From Hymenobacter setariae (lineage in GTDB: Bacteria; Bacteroidota; Bacteroidia; Cytophagales; Hymenobacteraceae): a DNA stretch of 64,000 nucleotides. Both the position numbers and the translations under genes were made by a program. The notes below the pieces were generated by a model. It saw nothing but the letters and a program-made list of their open reading frames with translations, ran no database searches and was not told where the DNA came from. Location of the stretch: contig NZ_VMRJ01000002.1 of assembly GCF_007713685.1 (NCBI RefSeq), forward strand, positions 372,001 through 436,000, in the 5' to 3' direction. Shown here one piece after another: positions 53,073-61,761 of the stretch (position 1 is its first letter; the number at the start of each line of letters is the position of its first letter).

Positions 53073-55136
53073 TTACGCCTGATTTTTCTTCTTCACCATC
53101 GTCAGAATCGTAGCTACGGCCACCGTGTCGCTGGTTTGGTCGGTTACTTCTACCAGCCAGCGCACGATGCCTTTAGCTACGTCTTCCGAGTCGCGCTTTT
53201 CCTGACCGATTTTCTCTTTCACCGTCAGCGTCACGCCGATGGTAGTTCCGGGGTACACGGGCTTGGTGAAGCGGCACTCATCGAGGCCATAGTTGAGCAG
53301 CACTGGGCCTTTGCGCGGGTCTACGAACATGCCAGCCGCCTTGCTTAGGATATAGTAGCCGTGGGCTACGCGGCCCGTGAAGAGCGTGCCTTCCAGCGAG
53401 GTAGCATCGACGTGGGCATAGAAATTATCGCCCGACACCTGCGCAAAATTTGTGATGTCGGCCTCCGTCACAGTGTGCTTGTGCGTGATGTATGTCTGCC
53501 CGATTTCCAGCTCCTCGAAGTAGTGCTGAAAGGGATGCTTATCCTTTTCAATCTGCTTGGCCTTAGGCTGATATACCTCCGTAATGGCCGTAATCATGCT
53601 CGGCGAGCCTTGCAACGCCACGCGCTGCATAAAATGCTCAACGCCTCGGATGCCGCCCATTTCCTGCCCGCCGCCGGCACGACCTGGTCCGCCGTGCACT
53701 AGCTGCGGCATCGGCGAGCCGTGGCCGGTGCTTTCCTTAGCCATGTCATTATTGATGACCAGGATGCGGCCGTGGTGGGTAGCCGCGCCCAACACAAAAT
53801 CCTGCGCCGTACGCGGGTCGTTGGTAGCCAGCGAGCACACCAGCGAGCCCTTACCAAGGTTGGCCAGTTGCACGGCCTCGGCCACGTCGTGGTAGGGCAT
53901 CAGCGTCACCACCGGGCCGAAGGCTTCCAGTTCGTGCGAATCGAGGTGTTTGAACGGGTGGTCGTTGCGCAGCACAATGGGCGAAATAAATGCGCCTTTA
54001 GCTGCATCGGCACCGCGCTCCTTACCTAGAATTTCTACGTTCTCCAGGTCGCCGTACACGATGGGTGTGGTTTTGGCGAGCTGTCGCACTTGCTCACGCA
54101 AGCGCTCGGCCTGCTGGCGGCCGGCCAGCGCGCCCATGCGCACGCCCTCGGCCTGCGGGTGGCCGATGGTAGTTTGGGCCAGGGCCTTACCGAGTGCGAT
54201 TTGGACATCTTCGAGCAGATTATCGGGCACGATGGCGCGGCGAATAGCCGTGCATTTTTGCCCGCACTTGGCCGTCATTTCCTTACGCACTTCCTTGATA
54301 AACAAGTCAAACTCGGTCGTGCCAGGCACAGCATCGGGCCCCAGCACGGCAGCATTAAGCGAGTCGGCTTCGAGTGTAAACGGCACCGCCTCGCTGATAA
54401 TGCGCGGGTGCGCGCGCAGCTTCGCGCCAGTTGCGGCCGAGCCGGTGAAAGTCACCACATCCTGATACGTCACGTGGTCCAGAATGCCCTGGCCCGAGCC
54501 TACTACCAGTTGCAAGGCGCCTTCTGGCAAGATGCCAGAGGCAATAATCTCGCGTACCACCGCCTCGGTGAGGTAGGCGCTGGGCACCGCGGGCTTCACC
54601 ACGGCGGGCATGCCGGCCAGCAGATTTACCGCAATTTTCTCGAGCATGCCCCAGATGGGGAAGTTGTAGGCATTGATGTGCACGGCCACGCCTTCCCTAG
54701 GTACCAGCAGGTGCTGCGCCACAAAGGTGCCGCCCTTCGACAAGCCCACCGGCTCGCCCTCCACGTAAAACGGCTTGTCGGGAAATTTGCGCCGCAGCGA
54801 GGCATTGGCAAACAGATTGCCAATACCGCCCTCAATATCAATCCACGAGTCGGCCCGCGTGGCGCCCGAGCGGTAACTCAATTCGTAGAAAATTTCCTTC
54901 TTTTCCTGCAAGTGGAAGGCCAGCGCCTTGAGCATCCGCCCGCGCTCATGGAAGGTCATACGGCGCAAGGCGGGGTTGCCCACGCGGCGGCCATAAGCTA
55001 GGATTTCGGCAAAGTCGAAGCCTTCGGTATTGGCCAGCGCGATGACCTCGCCAGTGCTGGCGTCTAGCAGCTCGTGTGGGTCGGCAGCGCCGGCTGCCCA
55101 GCGACCTAGGGTGTAATTTTCGAGGGTGGGAGTCAT
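53073..55136 (-). CDS. paaZ: PaaZ: oxepin-CoA hydrolase / semialdehyde dehydrogenase
   Basis: A 687-residue bifunctional enzyme matching E. coli PaaZ in layout and length. The N-terminal ~520 residues are an aldehyde dehydrogenase with Glu256 (FTLEADSLN) and Cys295 (CGQKCTAIRR), the same numbers as in E. coli, and TGSAATG for cofactor binding. The C-terminal ~150 residues are a MaoC-type hydratase (THKHTVTEADITNFAQVSGDNFYAHVD) that opens the oxepin ring. The product aldehyde is channelled to the dehydrogenase. Cytoplasmic. It is flanked by palindromes on both sides within the operon. Confidence 0.97.
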   Translation of the reverse strand: MTPTLENYTLGRWAAGAADPHELLDASTGEVIALANTEGFDFAEILAYGRRVGNPALRRMTFHERGRMLKALAFHLQEKKEIFYELSYRSGATRADSWIDIEGGIGNLFANASLRRKFPDKPFYVEGEPVGLSKGGTFVAQHLLVPREGVAVHINAYNFPIWGMLEKIAVNLLAGMPAVVKPAVPSAYLTEAVVREIIASGILPEGALQLVVGSGQGILDHVTYQDVVTFTGSAATGAKLRAHPRIISEAVPFTLEADSLNAAVLGPDAVPGTTEFDLFIKEVRKEMTAKCGQKCTAIRRAIVPDNLLEDVQIALGKALAQTTIGHPQAEGVRMGALAGRQQAERLREQVRQLAKTTPIVYGDLENVEILGKERGADAAKGAFISPIVLRNDHPFKHLDSHELEAFGPVVTLMPYHDVAEAVQLANLGKGSLVCSLATNDPRTAQDFVLGAATHHGRILVINNDMAKESTGHGSPMPQLVHGGPGRAGGGQEMGGIRGVEHFMQRVALQGSPSMITAITEVYQPKAKQIEKDKHPFQHYFEELEIGQTYITHKHTVTEADITNFAQVSGDNFYAHVDATSLEGTLFTGRVAHGYYILSKAAGMFVDPRKGPVLLNYGLDECRFTKPVYPGTTIGVTLTVKEKIGQEKRDSEDVAKGIVRWLVEVTDQTSDTVAVATILTMVKKKNQA

Positions 55137-55173
55137 AGGGATAGGTTTACTAGAAAAGCAGCAGAAAATACAC

Positions 55174-55256
55174 CTGTCATGCTGAGCTTGCGAAGCATCT
55201 TCTTACGGCTGGAGTAACCTAGTGTGAGCAGATGCTTCGCAAGCTCAGCATGACAG
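55174..55256. repeat. Long palindrome between paaI and paaZ
   Basis: Perfect 27-base arms (55174-55200 and 55230-55256) around 29 bases; arms are nearly the same as those at 52972, so the two copies are recent relatives. Confidence 0.85.
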
Positions 55257-55272
55257 AATAGGAGGTTTTGCT

Positions 55273-55707
55273 TTATAATATCTCGTTACTCGTGCGGTAA
55301 GCCGTGCCTTTGAACAAGGCCAGCACTACCCCGTTCTGGTTGACGACCCGCACCTGGTACACGCCGACTTTGTGCTTAAGGCTCTCTTCGCGGGCTTCCA
55401 CCGTGATGATGTCGCCGAGCTTGCCCGCTTCTAGGTAATCGACGGTCACGGTGAGGCCCACGCTCTGGCGGCCGTGGCTGTTGCAGGCGAAAGCAAAGGC
55501 CGTATCGGCCGCTGAAAAAGTGGCGCCGCCGTGCAGGGAGCCGAAGCCATTGAGCATATCGGGCCGCACCACGAAGTGCAGGCGACAGTAGCCAGGACCA
55601 ACTTCCTCGACCTCCAACCCTAGCAATTGGCTAAAGGTGTCTTGCCGCAGCATCAACTTTTTCACGGCTTCGGCCAGATGATTATTGGCGGACGGCAGCG
55701 GATTCAT
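55273..55707 (-). CDS. paaI: PaaI-type hydroxyphenylacetyl-CoA thioesterase
   Basis: A 144-residue hotdog-fold thioesterase. The ATG at 55707 is chosen (the frame runs on to 55797); it overlaps the end of paaH by 26 bases. PaaI hallmarks are NGFGSLHGGATFSAADTAFAFACNSHG, with the catalytic Asp in AADTAFA, and SVGLTVTVDYLEAGKLGD. The enzyme hydrolyses dead-end aryl-CoA thioesters and so frees CoA when the ring-cutting step stalls (family knowledge). Overlap with paaH indicates translational coupling. Confidence 0.93.
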   Translation of the reverse strand: MNPLPSANNHLAEAVKKLMLRQDTFSQLLGLEVEEVGPGYCRLHFVVRPDMLNGFGSLHGGATFSAADTAFAFACNSHGRQSVGLTVTVDYLEAGKLGDIITVEAREESLKHKVGVYQVRVVNQNGVVLALFKGTAYRTSNEIL

Positions 55708-56872
55708 TTGACAAGAAGAATTGGTGGTTGCGGGCCAATCGGCGGAGCAGCGGGCTAGCGCGGTAACGGTCGTCGCGGTACTCGGCGTAAAGCTCATCGA
55801 GCGTCGCCAGCACTTGCAACGGTCCTAGCTCGTCGGCCCAGGCCAGCAGGCCTTTGGGATAGTTGACGCCGGTAGTCATGGCTAGCTCTAGGTCTTCGGC
55901 TGAAGCCACGCGCAGGTACAGTGAGTCGGCGGCCTCGTTGATGAGCATGGCCAGCACCCGATGCAATATGGTGTAACCCAAGCGCTCGTCTTTGGTGGGG
56001 GTAGGCGGCACGGCGCCCGGCGCGTAGTTGTAAAAGCCGCGCCCCGTTTTGCGCCCTAGGTAGCCAGCTTCAAAAAGCCGCTTTTGGGTGAACGAAGGCC
56101 GGTAGCGCGGGTCGTAGAAGAAGGCTGTGAACACCGATTCGGTGACGCGGTAATTCACGTCGTGGCCGATAAAATCCATTAGTGCAAACGGCCCCATACG
56201 GAAGCCGCCTAGGTCGGTCAGGGCCCAGTCGATGGTAGCGATGTCGGCGATGCCTTCTTCCAAAATGCGGATGGCCTCGCCGTAGAACGGCCGTGCCACG
56301 CGGTTCACGATAAAGCCGGGCGTATCCTGGGCCAGCACCGGGCGCTTGCCCCAGCTGGCTACCAGCGCCTTGACCTCCTCGGCCAGCCCGGCGCGGGTTT
56401 GCACCGCTGGAACAACTTCGACCAGCTGCATCAGCGGGGCCGGGTTGAAGAAGTGGATGCCCACAAACCGCTCGGGCCGCTGGCAGGCCGCCGCGATAGC
56501 CGTAATCGAGAGTGAGGACGTATTGCTCGCCAGCCAGCATTCGGCCGATACGATGGCCTCTACTCCCCTAAAAACTTGCTGCTTCACCCCTAGGTCCTCT
56601 ACTATGGCCTCGATAACCAAGCCACAATCGGCGAAGTCGGCCATCGTCTCGGTGGGATGCAGGCGGGCTACGGCTGCTTCGGCTGCCTCAGGGGTCAGTT
56701 TGCCTTTCTCGGCTAACCGGCGCAAGCTGGTGGCAATGCTAGAAGTAGCTTTTTCGAGAGCGGCCGCGTTTTGGTCGAGCAGGCGCACGGGGTGGCCGGC
56801 GGTGGCTACCACTTGCGCAATGCCTGCGCCCATTGCGCCACTGCCGATGATGCCGATGGTTATCTGTTGCAT
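55682..56872 (-). CDS. paaH: PaaH-type 3-hydroxyacyl-CoA dehydrogenase
   Basis: A 396-residue NAD-dependent dehydrogenase. The ATG at 56872 lies just before the Rossmann motif GIIGSGAMGAGIAQ, while the longer frame to 56929 has no such start. The catalytic His and substrate-binding segments appear in ERFVGIHFFNPAPLMQLVEVV and in DTPGFIVNRVARPFYGEA. The C-terminal half contains a second dehydrogenase-like dimerisation repeat (TGVNYPKGLLAWADELG). Oxidises 3-hydroxyadipyl-CoA late in phenylacetate breakdown. Downstream paaI overlaps it; a palindrome of another family separates it from paaG. Confidence 0.93.
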   Translation of the reverse strand: MQQITIGIIGSGAMGAGIAQVVATAGHPVRLLDQNAAALEKATSSIATSLRRLAEKGKLTPEAAEAAVARLHPTETMADFADCGLVIEAIVEDLGVKQQVFRGVEAIVSAECWLASNTSSLSITAIAAACQRPERFVGIHFFNPAPLMQLVEVVPAVQTRAGLAEEVKALVASWGKRPVLAQDTPGFIVNRVARPFYGEAIRILEEGIADIATIDWALTDLGGFRMGPFALMDFIGHDVNYRVTESVFTAFFYDPRYRPSFTQKRLFEAGYLGRKTGRGFYNYAPGAVPPTPTKDERLGYTILHRVLAMLINEAADSLYLRVASAEDLELAMTTGVNYPKGLLAWADELGPLQVLATLDELYAEYRDDRYRASPLLRRLARNHQFFLSNESAAVRQ

Positions 56873-56883
56873 AGTTGAAGAGT

Positions 56884-57006
56884 GTAGCTTGGACCTTGTA
56901 GTCCGAGCGCGAGCGTAGCTCGCATCCACATTAGGCCGAATTATCCTGACGTTCTCAAGCGCAGATGCGAGCTACGCTCGCGTTCGGACTACAAAGTCCA
57001 AGCTAC
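56884..57006. repeat. Long inverted repeat between paaG and paaH
   Basis: Forty-three-base arms (56884-56926 and 56964-57006) pair at 41 positions, the two others being G-T pairs, around 37 bases. It belongs to a different family from the TGTCATGC palindromes. Confidence 0.85.
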
Positions 57007-57014
57007 TTGCTGTT

Positions 57015-57800
57015 TTACTGGCCGGTGAAGGTAGGTTGGCGTTTTTCCATGAAGGCGGCTACACCCTCGCGGTAGTCAGCAGTATTACCGGCGCGCAACT
57101 GGTAGTCACCTTCGGCGCTTAGCTGCTGGGCCACATCGTTGCCGAAGGTGCTATTAAGCAGGTGCTTGGTGTAGGCCAAGCCTTTGGTGGGCATGGCGGC
57201 CAGCTTGCGGGCCAGTGCGGCTACTTCTTGGTCGAAGGCTTCGTCGGTAAAGCTCTTGTAAATCATGCCCATTTGCACAGCGTCAGCGGCACTCACTTTG
57301 TCGCCGAGCATCATAAGGGCGCTGGCGCGCTGCATGCCCACGAGGCGGGGTAGGAAGTACGTGCCGCCGCTATCGGGCACCAAGCCTATCTTACTGAATG
57401 CCTGAATAAACGACGCTGATTCCTTCGCCACCACAATGTCGCAGGCCAGGGCTAGGTTGGCCCCTGCGCCGGCAGCTACACCATTCACGGCGGCTATCAC
57501 AGGCTTGTCGAGCTCGCGGATGAGCAGCACGATGGGGTTGTAGAGCTTCTCCACGATTTCGGCCACGTCGGGGGCGTTGGGGCCGGTTATTTCGGCTAGG
57601 TCTTGTCCGGCGCAAAAGGCTTTGCCCGTGCCCGTTAGCACCACGGCCCGCACGCTGGCATCGGCCTGGCACTCGCGCAAGTGCTGCTGGAGGCCTAGGG
57701 CCACTTCGCGGTTGACGCTATTGAAAACGGCGGGCCGGTTGAAGGTCAGCGTAGCGACGCCGTCGGCGAGGGAGAAAAGCAGAGACTGGGAATCGGACAT
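57015..57800 (-). CDS. paaG: PaaG: 1,2-epoxyphenylacetyl-CoA isomerase
   Basis: A 261-residue crotonase-fold protein close to E. coli PaaG. The oxyanion segments FCAGQDLAE and NGVAAGAGANLALACDIV are followed by FIQAFSKIGLVPDSGGT, in which Asp143 corresponds to the catalytic Asp of PaaG, replacing the hydratase Glu pair. It converts the epoxide made by PaaABC to oxepin-CoA. It sits 27 bases after paaD (start 57800, paaD stop 57828) in the same transcript. Confidence 0.95.
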   Translation of the reverse strand: MSDSQSLLFSLADGVATLTFNRPAVFNSVNREVALGLQQHLRECQADASVRAVVLTGTGKAFCAGQDLAEITGPNAPDVAEIVEKLYNPIVLLIRELDKPVIAAVNGVAAGAGANLALACDIVVAKESASFIQAFSKIGLVPDSGGTYFLPRLVGMQRASALMMLGDKVSAADAVQMGMIYKSFTDEAFDQEVAALARKLAAMPTKGLAYTKHLLNSTFGNDVAQQLSAEGDYQLRAGNTADYREGVAAFMEKRQPTFTGQ

Positions 57801-57827
57801 GGAGAAGAATAGTGGGGAGCTACTGGG

Positions 57828-58331
57828 CTAGTGGCACTTGAAGTAATCGAAGGGCTCGTGGCAGTCGTTGCACTGGTAAGACGCCTTGCAGGCCGTAGAA
57901 CCGAACTGACTGACCAAGCGCGTGTTATCGGACTTGCAATTGGGGCAGCGCACGGCCGTGTCCTGCCCAAAAAGATTGAGCATATGGCCCGTGGCCGTGC
58001 CATCCACGGGCGGCGCGATGCCGTAGGCTTCTAGCTTTTCGCGGCCGGCAGGGGTCATCCAGTCGGTGGTCCAGGCCGGGCTGAGCTGGTTGTGAATCGT
58101 GACTTGCGTAATGCCTTCGGCCAGCAGCCGCAGACGGATGTCGGTGGCGATGGTGTTCATGGCCGGGCAGCCCGAGTAGGTGGGCGTGATGTGCACCGTC
58201 ACCAGCTCGCCGGCTACTTGCACGCCGCGCACGATGCCCAGGTCCAGAATGCTGAGCACCGGCACCTCGGGGTCGAGCACCTCGTCGAGCAGCTCCCAGA
58301 TGCGGGCTTCGGTGAGGGCGGTGGCTACCAT
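57828..58331 (-). CDS. paaD: PaaD: epoxidase maturation protein
   Basis: A 167-residue protein starting at 58331, inside the end of paaC (7-base overlap). The N-terminal DUF59/MIP18 domain (EVLDPEVPVLSILDLGIVRG, HITPTYSGCPAMNTIATDI) is followed by a C-terminal cysteine-rich segment with CPNCKSDNT, an internal Cys, and CNDCHEPFDYFKC, a likely zinc or iron site. PaaD is needed for a working PaaABC epoxidase, probably in iron-centre assembly (family knowledge). The longer frame upstream is out of register with paaC and is not real. Confidence 0.95.
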   Translation of the reverse strand: MVATALTEARIWELLDEVLDPEVPVLSILDLGIVRGVQVAGELVTVHITPTYSGCPAMNTIATDIRLRLLAEGITQVTIHNQLSPAWTTDWMTPAGREKLEAYGIAPPVDGTATGHMLNLFGQDTAVRCPNCKSDNTRLVSQFGSTACKASYQCNDCHEPFDYFKCH

Positions 58332-59143
58332 GTGAGGCCGGGGTAGGCGCGCTGCACGTATTGCAGCTCGGTGAGAATGTACCCGAGGTGCTCGCTGTGC
58401 CGCCCTTCCTTGCCGCCCGCCAGCCCAAAGCTGCTCGCCGGGGGGGTAGGCAGGGTGGCTTCTTCCAGCACGCGCGCCACGTGGGCCGCCATGGTGGGTT
58501 GCAACGCGGCGTAATCGGGGATGATGCCGGCTTCTTGCAACGCCTTTTCGGTGGCGGTGGGCGTGGTCAGTTCGGCGGCATAGCGCCAGAGGCTGGCAAT
58601 GGCTTTTTCGACGCGCTGCCGGCTTTCGGGCGTGCCGTCGCCGAGGCGAATTATCCACTCCGAGCTCCACTTGAGGTGGTAGGCGGCTTCCTTCACGGCT
58701 TTTTCGGCAATGCCGGCTAGGCGCTCGTCGGGGCTGCTTTTGAGCTGTTTCAGGAAGGGATAGTGGAAGTTGTCAAACAAAAACTGCCGCACGATGGTGT
58801 GCGCAAAGTCGCCGTTGGGCTGTTCAACTAGCAGCGGGTTACGGTACTCCACGGCCGAGCGTAGGTAGGCCAGGTCGTCTTCGGTGCGGCCTTTTCCTTC
58901 GAGCTCGGTGGCGTATTGGTAGAGGCTGCGGGTTTCGCCCAGCAGGTCGAGGGCGATGTTGGCCATCGCGAGGTCCTGTTCCAGGATGGGACCGTGGCCG
59001 CACCACTCGCTCAGGCGGTGGCCTAGGATGAGGCTGGTGTCAGCCAGTTGCAACACGTATTGAAACAGCAGCTGCCGCACCTCCGCGGAGTAGGTAGCCA
59101 GGGCAGCAGATTCGGAAGGGGCAGCTTGCATAGTGAGCAGCAT
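58325..59143 (-). CDS. paaC: PaaC: epoxidase structural subunit
   Basis: A 272-residue ferritin-like helical protein. Family features: QYVLQLADTSLILGHRLSEWCGHGPILEQDLAMANIALDLLG, DLAYLRSAVEYRN, and KEAAYHLKWSSEWIIRLGDGTPES. PaaC lacks the full diiron set and forms the stable core with PaaA. The ATG at 59143 overlaps the paaB stop by one base (TAATG), good evidence for coupling; a second ATG at 59131 is possible. Its 3' end overlaps paaD. Confidence 0.96.
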   Translation of the reverse strand: MLLTMQAAPSESAALATYSAEVRQLLFQYVLQLADTSLILGHRLSEWCGHGPILEQDLAMANIALDLLGETRSLYQYATELEGKGRTEDDLAYLRSAVEYRNPLLVEQPNGDFAHTIVRQFLFDNFHYPFLKQLKSSPDERLAGIAEKAVKEAAYHLKWSSEWIIRLGDGTPESRQRVEKAIASLWRYAAELTTPTATEKALQEAGIIPDYAALQPTMAAHVARVLEEATLPTPPASSFGLAGGKEGRHSEHLGYILTELQYVQRAYPGLTW

Positions 59144-59430
59144 TACATGTGTTTAATGGAATCCGGCACATCGTAGAATGTGGGGTGCCGGTACACTTTA
59201 TCGGCCGCCGGGTCGAAGAAAGCTTCGGCATCGTCGGGGTTGGAGGCGTGGATGTGCGTCGACTCGACCACCCAAATGCTCACGCCTTCAAGGCGGCGCG
59301 TGTACACGTCACGCGCATTTTGGATGGCCATCGTAGCATCGGCGGCGTGCAGGCTACCCACGTGCTTGTGGTCGAGGCCCTGCTTGCTGCGGATAAAGAC
59401 CTCCCAAAGAGGCCATTCGGACTGGTTCAT
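59143..59430 (-). CDS. paaB: PaaB: epoxidase small subunit
   Basis: A 95-residue protein of normal length with the PaaB motif WEVFIRSKQGLDHKHVGSLHAADA and the end EAFFDPAADKVYRHPTFYDVPD. PaaB bridges the PaaAC dimers of the ring 1,2-epoxidase. It directly precedes paaC with TAATG overlap, while a 154-base gap holding an inverted repeat separates it from paaA. Confidence 0.97.
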   Translation of the reverse strand: MNQSEWPLWEVFIRSKQGLDHKHVGSLHAADATMAIQNARDVYTRRLEGVSIWVVESTHIHASNPDDAEAFFDPAADKVYRHPTFYDVPDSIKHM

Positions 59431-59470
59431 ATAGGTAGTTTGTATAACTTTTTTGCCTTAACAACCATGA

Positions 59471-59580
59471 GGCCCTACCCCCGACCCCTCCCCTCCGGGA
59501 GAGGGGAGCCTGGCGACTGAATGACGTTAGCTTACGGTTGGCTCCCCTCTCCCGGAGGGGAGGGTCCGGGGGTGGGGTTA
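59471..59580. repeat. GC-rich inverted repeat between paaA and paaB
   Basis: Perfect 23-base core arms (59488-59510 and 59540-59562), extended imperfectly outward by C-rich and G-rich flanks, around a 29-base spacer. A third repeat family, rich in CCCTCCC and GGGAGGG runs. It sits between two subunits of the same enzyme complex. Confidence 0.8.
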
Positions 59581-59584
59581 GACG

Positions 59585-60544
59585 TTAAGCCCCTACCCCC
59601 TCCCGCGCCTTGCGCTTCGCGGCGTGCGCGTTGGCCGCCTCGCGTACCCAGGCGCCCTCTTCGTGCGCTTGCACGCGGGCTTGCAGGCGGTCGGCATTGC
59701 AGAGACCGTTACCTTTTACCACTTGCCAAAACTCTTCCCAGTTCACCTCGCCGAAGTCGTATGCTTTGCGCTCCTCGTTCCACTTGAGGGCTGGGTCGGG
59801 CACGGTGAGACCTAGGAACTCGGCCTGAGGCACCATCATGTCCACGAATTTCTGGCGCAACTCATCGTTGGTGAAGCGCTTGATGCGCCACTTCATCGAC
59901 TGCTCGGTGTTGGGCGATTCCGAGTCTTTAGGGCCAAACATCATTAGGGTAGGCCACCACCAGCGGTTGAGGGCTTCCTGGGCCATCTCCTTCTGGGCGG
60001 GCGCACCTTCGCAGAGCGTCTGCATTACCTCGAAGCCCTGGCGCTGGTGGAAGCTTTCTTCCTTGCACACCCGCACCATAGCTCGCGCATACGGCCCGTA
60101 GCTAGTGCGGCACAGCGGCACCTGGTTGAGGATGGCGGCGCCATCGACCAGCCAACCCACGCAGCCCATATCGGCCCAGCTCAGGGTGGGGTAGTTGAAG
60201 ATGCTGCTGTACTTGGCTTTGCCCGAGTGCAGGTCGGCCAGCATTTGGTCGCGACTGGCACCTAGGGTTTCGGCGGCGCTGTAGAGGTAGAGGCCGTGGC
60301 CGGCTTCATCCTGCACCTTCGAAAGCAGAATGGACTTGCGCTTGAGCGAGGGGGCGCGGGTTATCCAGTTGCCTTCGGGCAGCATCCCCACCAGCTCGGA
60401 GTGCGCGTGCTGCGAAATCTGCCGAATCAGCGTTTTGCGATAGGCGTCGGGCATCCAGTCCTTGGGCTCGATGCGCACGTCGGCGTCGATGCGGGCCTGG
60501 AACTGTTCTTCCTGCGTGAGGGCGGGCTTCTCTAGCGTTTCCAT
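59585..60544 (-). CDS. paaA: PaaA: catalytic diiron epoxidase subunit
   Basis: A 319-residue ferritin-like protein. Diiron ligands are expected in the conserved segments [29 protein letters not shown] and [16 protein letters not shown], all present. [13 protein letters not shown] and [20 protein letters not shown] are further PaaA signatures. It forms the phenylacetyl-CoA 1,2-epoxidase with PaaB and PaaC, fed with electrons by PaaE. First gene of the second half of the operon, 57 bases after the transporter stop. Confidence 0.97.
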   Translation of the reverse strand: METLEKPALTQEEQFQARIDADVRIEPKDWMPDAYRKTLIRQISQHAHSELVGMLPEGNWITRAPSLKRKSILLSKVQDEAGHGLYLYSAAETLGASRDQMLADLHSGKAKYSSIFNYPTLSWADMGCVGWLVDGAAILNQVPLCRTSYGPYARAMVRVCKEESFHQRQGFEVMQTLCEGAPAQKEMAQEALNRWWWPTLMMFGPKDSESPNTEQSMKWRIKRFTNDELRQKFVDMMVPQAEFLGLTVPDPALKWNEERKAYDFGEVNWEEFWQVVKGNGLCNADRLQARVQAHEEGAWVREAANAHAAKRKAREGVGA

Positions 60545-60601
60545 ACAGCTGATAATTAAAAGGTAACGATTTTATTTAAAGCAAAAAACAAAGCGCCTAG
60601 G

Positions 60602-61672
60602 TTATACTTTTACCTCCTCGTCACCCAGGGCATCCTGCACATACAACATCTTAACTAGCACCACAATAATGGCGATGATGGGCGTGGCCAGCGTGAGGCC
60701 CAGCAGCCCCGTAAACGAGCCGATAATCAACTGCCCGGCGAGAATGAGCGCCGGTGGCATCGAGATGAGCCGCTGCTGCACCACCGGCGACACGGCCGAA
60801 CTTTCCAAGGTTTGCACCGCTAAGTACAGCCCCACCACGTAGAGCGCCTCCTGCGGCCCACCGTGCACGAAGGCTAGCAGCACGGCCGGTACCATCGACA
60901 CGATGGGGCCGATATTGGGAATGAATGTTACCAGCCCAGCAAACAGCCCTAGCACCGCGCCCATGGGCATACCCATTAGCGTGAGGCCCAGCCACGTGAG
61001 CACACCCACAAACAGCATCGACACCAGCCGGCCCAACACCCAATTTACCAGCGTGCTGCTAATGCAGTCGAGCACCTCATTAGCACGGGCGCGGCCAGCT
61101 TTGGGCACCAGCATCACCAGCCCGGCGCGGTATACCTTGGGCTGCAAGGCCAAGAACAGCGCCAGAAAAATAATGACGTAGCCATCGGCCACTACACTGA
61201 GTGTAGTTGAAAAAATACCCGTGGCTCGGCCCAGCCACTCCGACGTGCCACCGACTACCTTGGTGTAGTCGACGTTTTCGCGGGCCAGCCACTGCCCCCA
61301 TTCGGTACCCTGTACGCGCTGCTGCACATCGGCCACGGCCTGGGGTAGTTGCTGCTGGAGCCCTCGAACCTGGTCGCCGATGCGGGCCGAAAACAGCCAC
61401 CCCATGCCGCCCAGCACCGCTACCACCAGCAACGTGGTTAGCAGTAGCCCTAGGCCAGCCGGCATGCCAGTACGGCGGTGTAGCCAGTCGCCCCCCGCGC
61501 GCAACGGCAGCGCAATGAGCAGCGCCGCCAGTAGCCGCAGCCACACGCTGAATGCCAGGCCCAACAAGCCCGTCAGCATAAGAACTAGTAAGGTGATGCC
61601 CACCGTAGTGAGTACCCGGTACACGTACGCAGTCTGGGACGAGCTACCGCTGGAGGTAGATTGTAAGTTCAT
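60602..61672 (-). CDS. AI-2E family (PerM-like) membrane transporter
   Basis: About 356 residues with eight or so membrane helices of the AI-2E transporter family: paired helices at the N-terminus (VLTTVGITLLVLMLTGLLGL), a soluble middle (~90-160), then GYVIIFLALFLALQPKVYR, GAVLGLFAGLVTFIPNIGPIVSMVPAVLL with the family FIPNIGPI motif, SPVVQQRLISMPPALIL and GLLGLTLATPIIAI. The start at 61672 gives a normal N-terminus and codon use. An alternative ATG at 61765 would overlap the paaE stop as ATGA. Family members move small metabolites or ions; none is known to me for phenylacetate. Its place inside the operon suggests handling of a pathway compound. Confidence 0.88.
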   Translation of the reverse strand: MNLQSTSSGSSSQTAYVYRVLTTVGITLLVLMLTGLLGLAFSVWLRLLAALLIALPLRAGGDWLHRRTGMPAGLGLLLTTLLVVAVLGGMGWLFSARIGDQVRGLQQQLPQAVADVQQRVQGTEWGQWLARENVDYTKVVGGTSEWLGRATGIFSTTLSVVADGYVIIFLALFLALQPKVYRAGLVMLVPKAGRARANEVLDCISSTLVNWVLGRLVSMLFVGVLTWLGLTLMGMPMGAVLGLFAGLVTFIPNIGPIVSMVPAVLLAFVHGGPQEALYVVGLYLAVQTLESSAVSPVVQQRLISMPPALILAGQLIIGSFTGLLGLTLATPIIAIIVVLVKMLYVQDALGDEEVKV

Positions 61673-61761
61673 AGGCCAAAGAGGCCGGGGTAATGCGGCC
61701 CGGCTGCCAGCCCATACGGGCAAATGGCCGAACTCGGCGGCCTGCATTACCGCGAAAGTGC

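Noticed and set aside
54090-55001. Open frame of 303 codons on the plus strand inside paaZ
   Set aside because: paaZ is certain by length and catalytic residues; the antisense product has no recognisable domain.
59471-59580. GC-rich inverted repeat considered as the terminator of paaA
   Set aside because: No T-run on either side, and paaB and paaC downstream encode subunits of the same complex, so full termination is unlikely.
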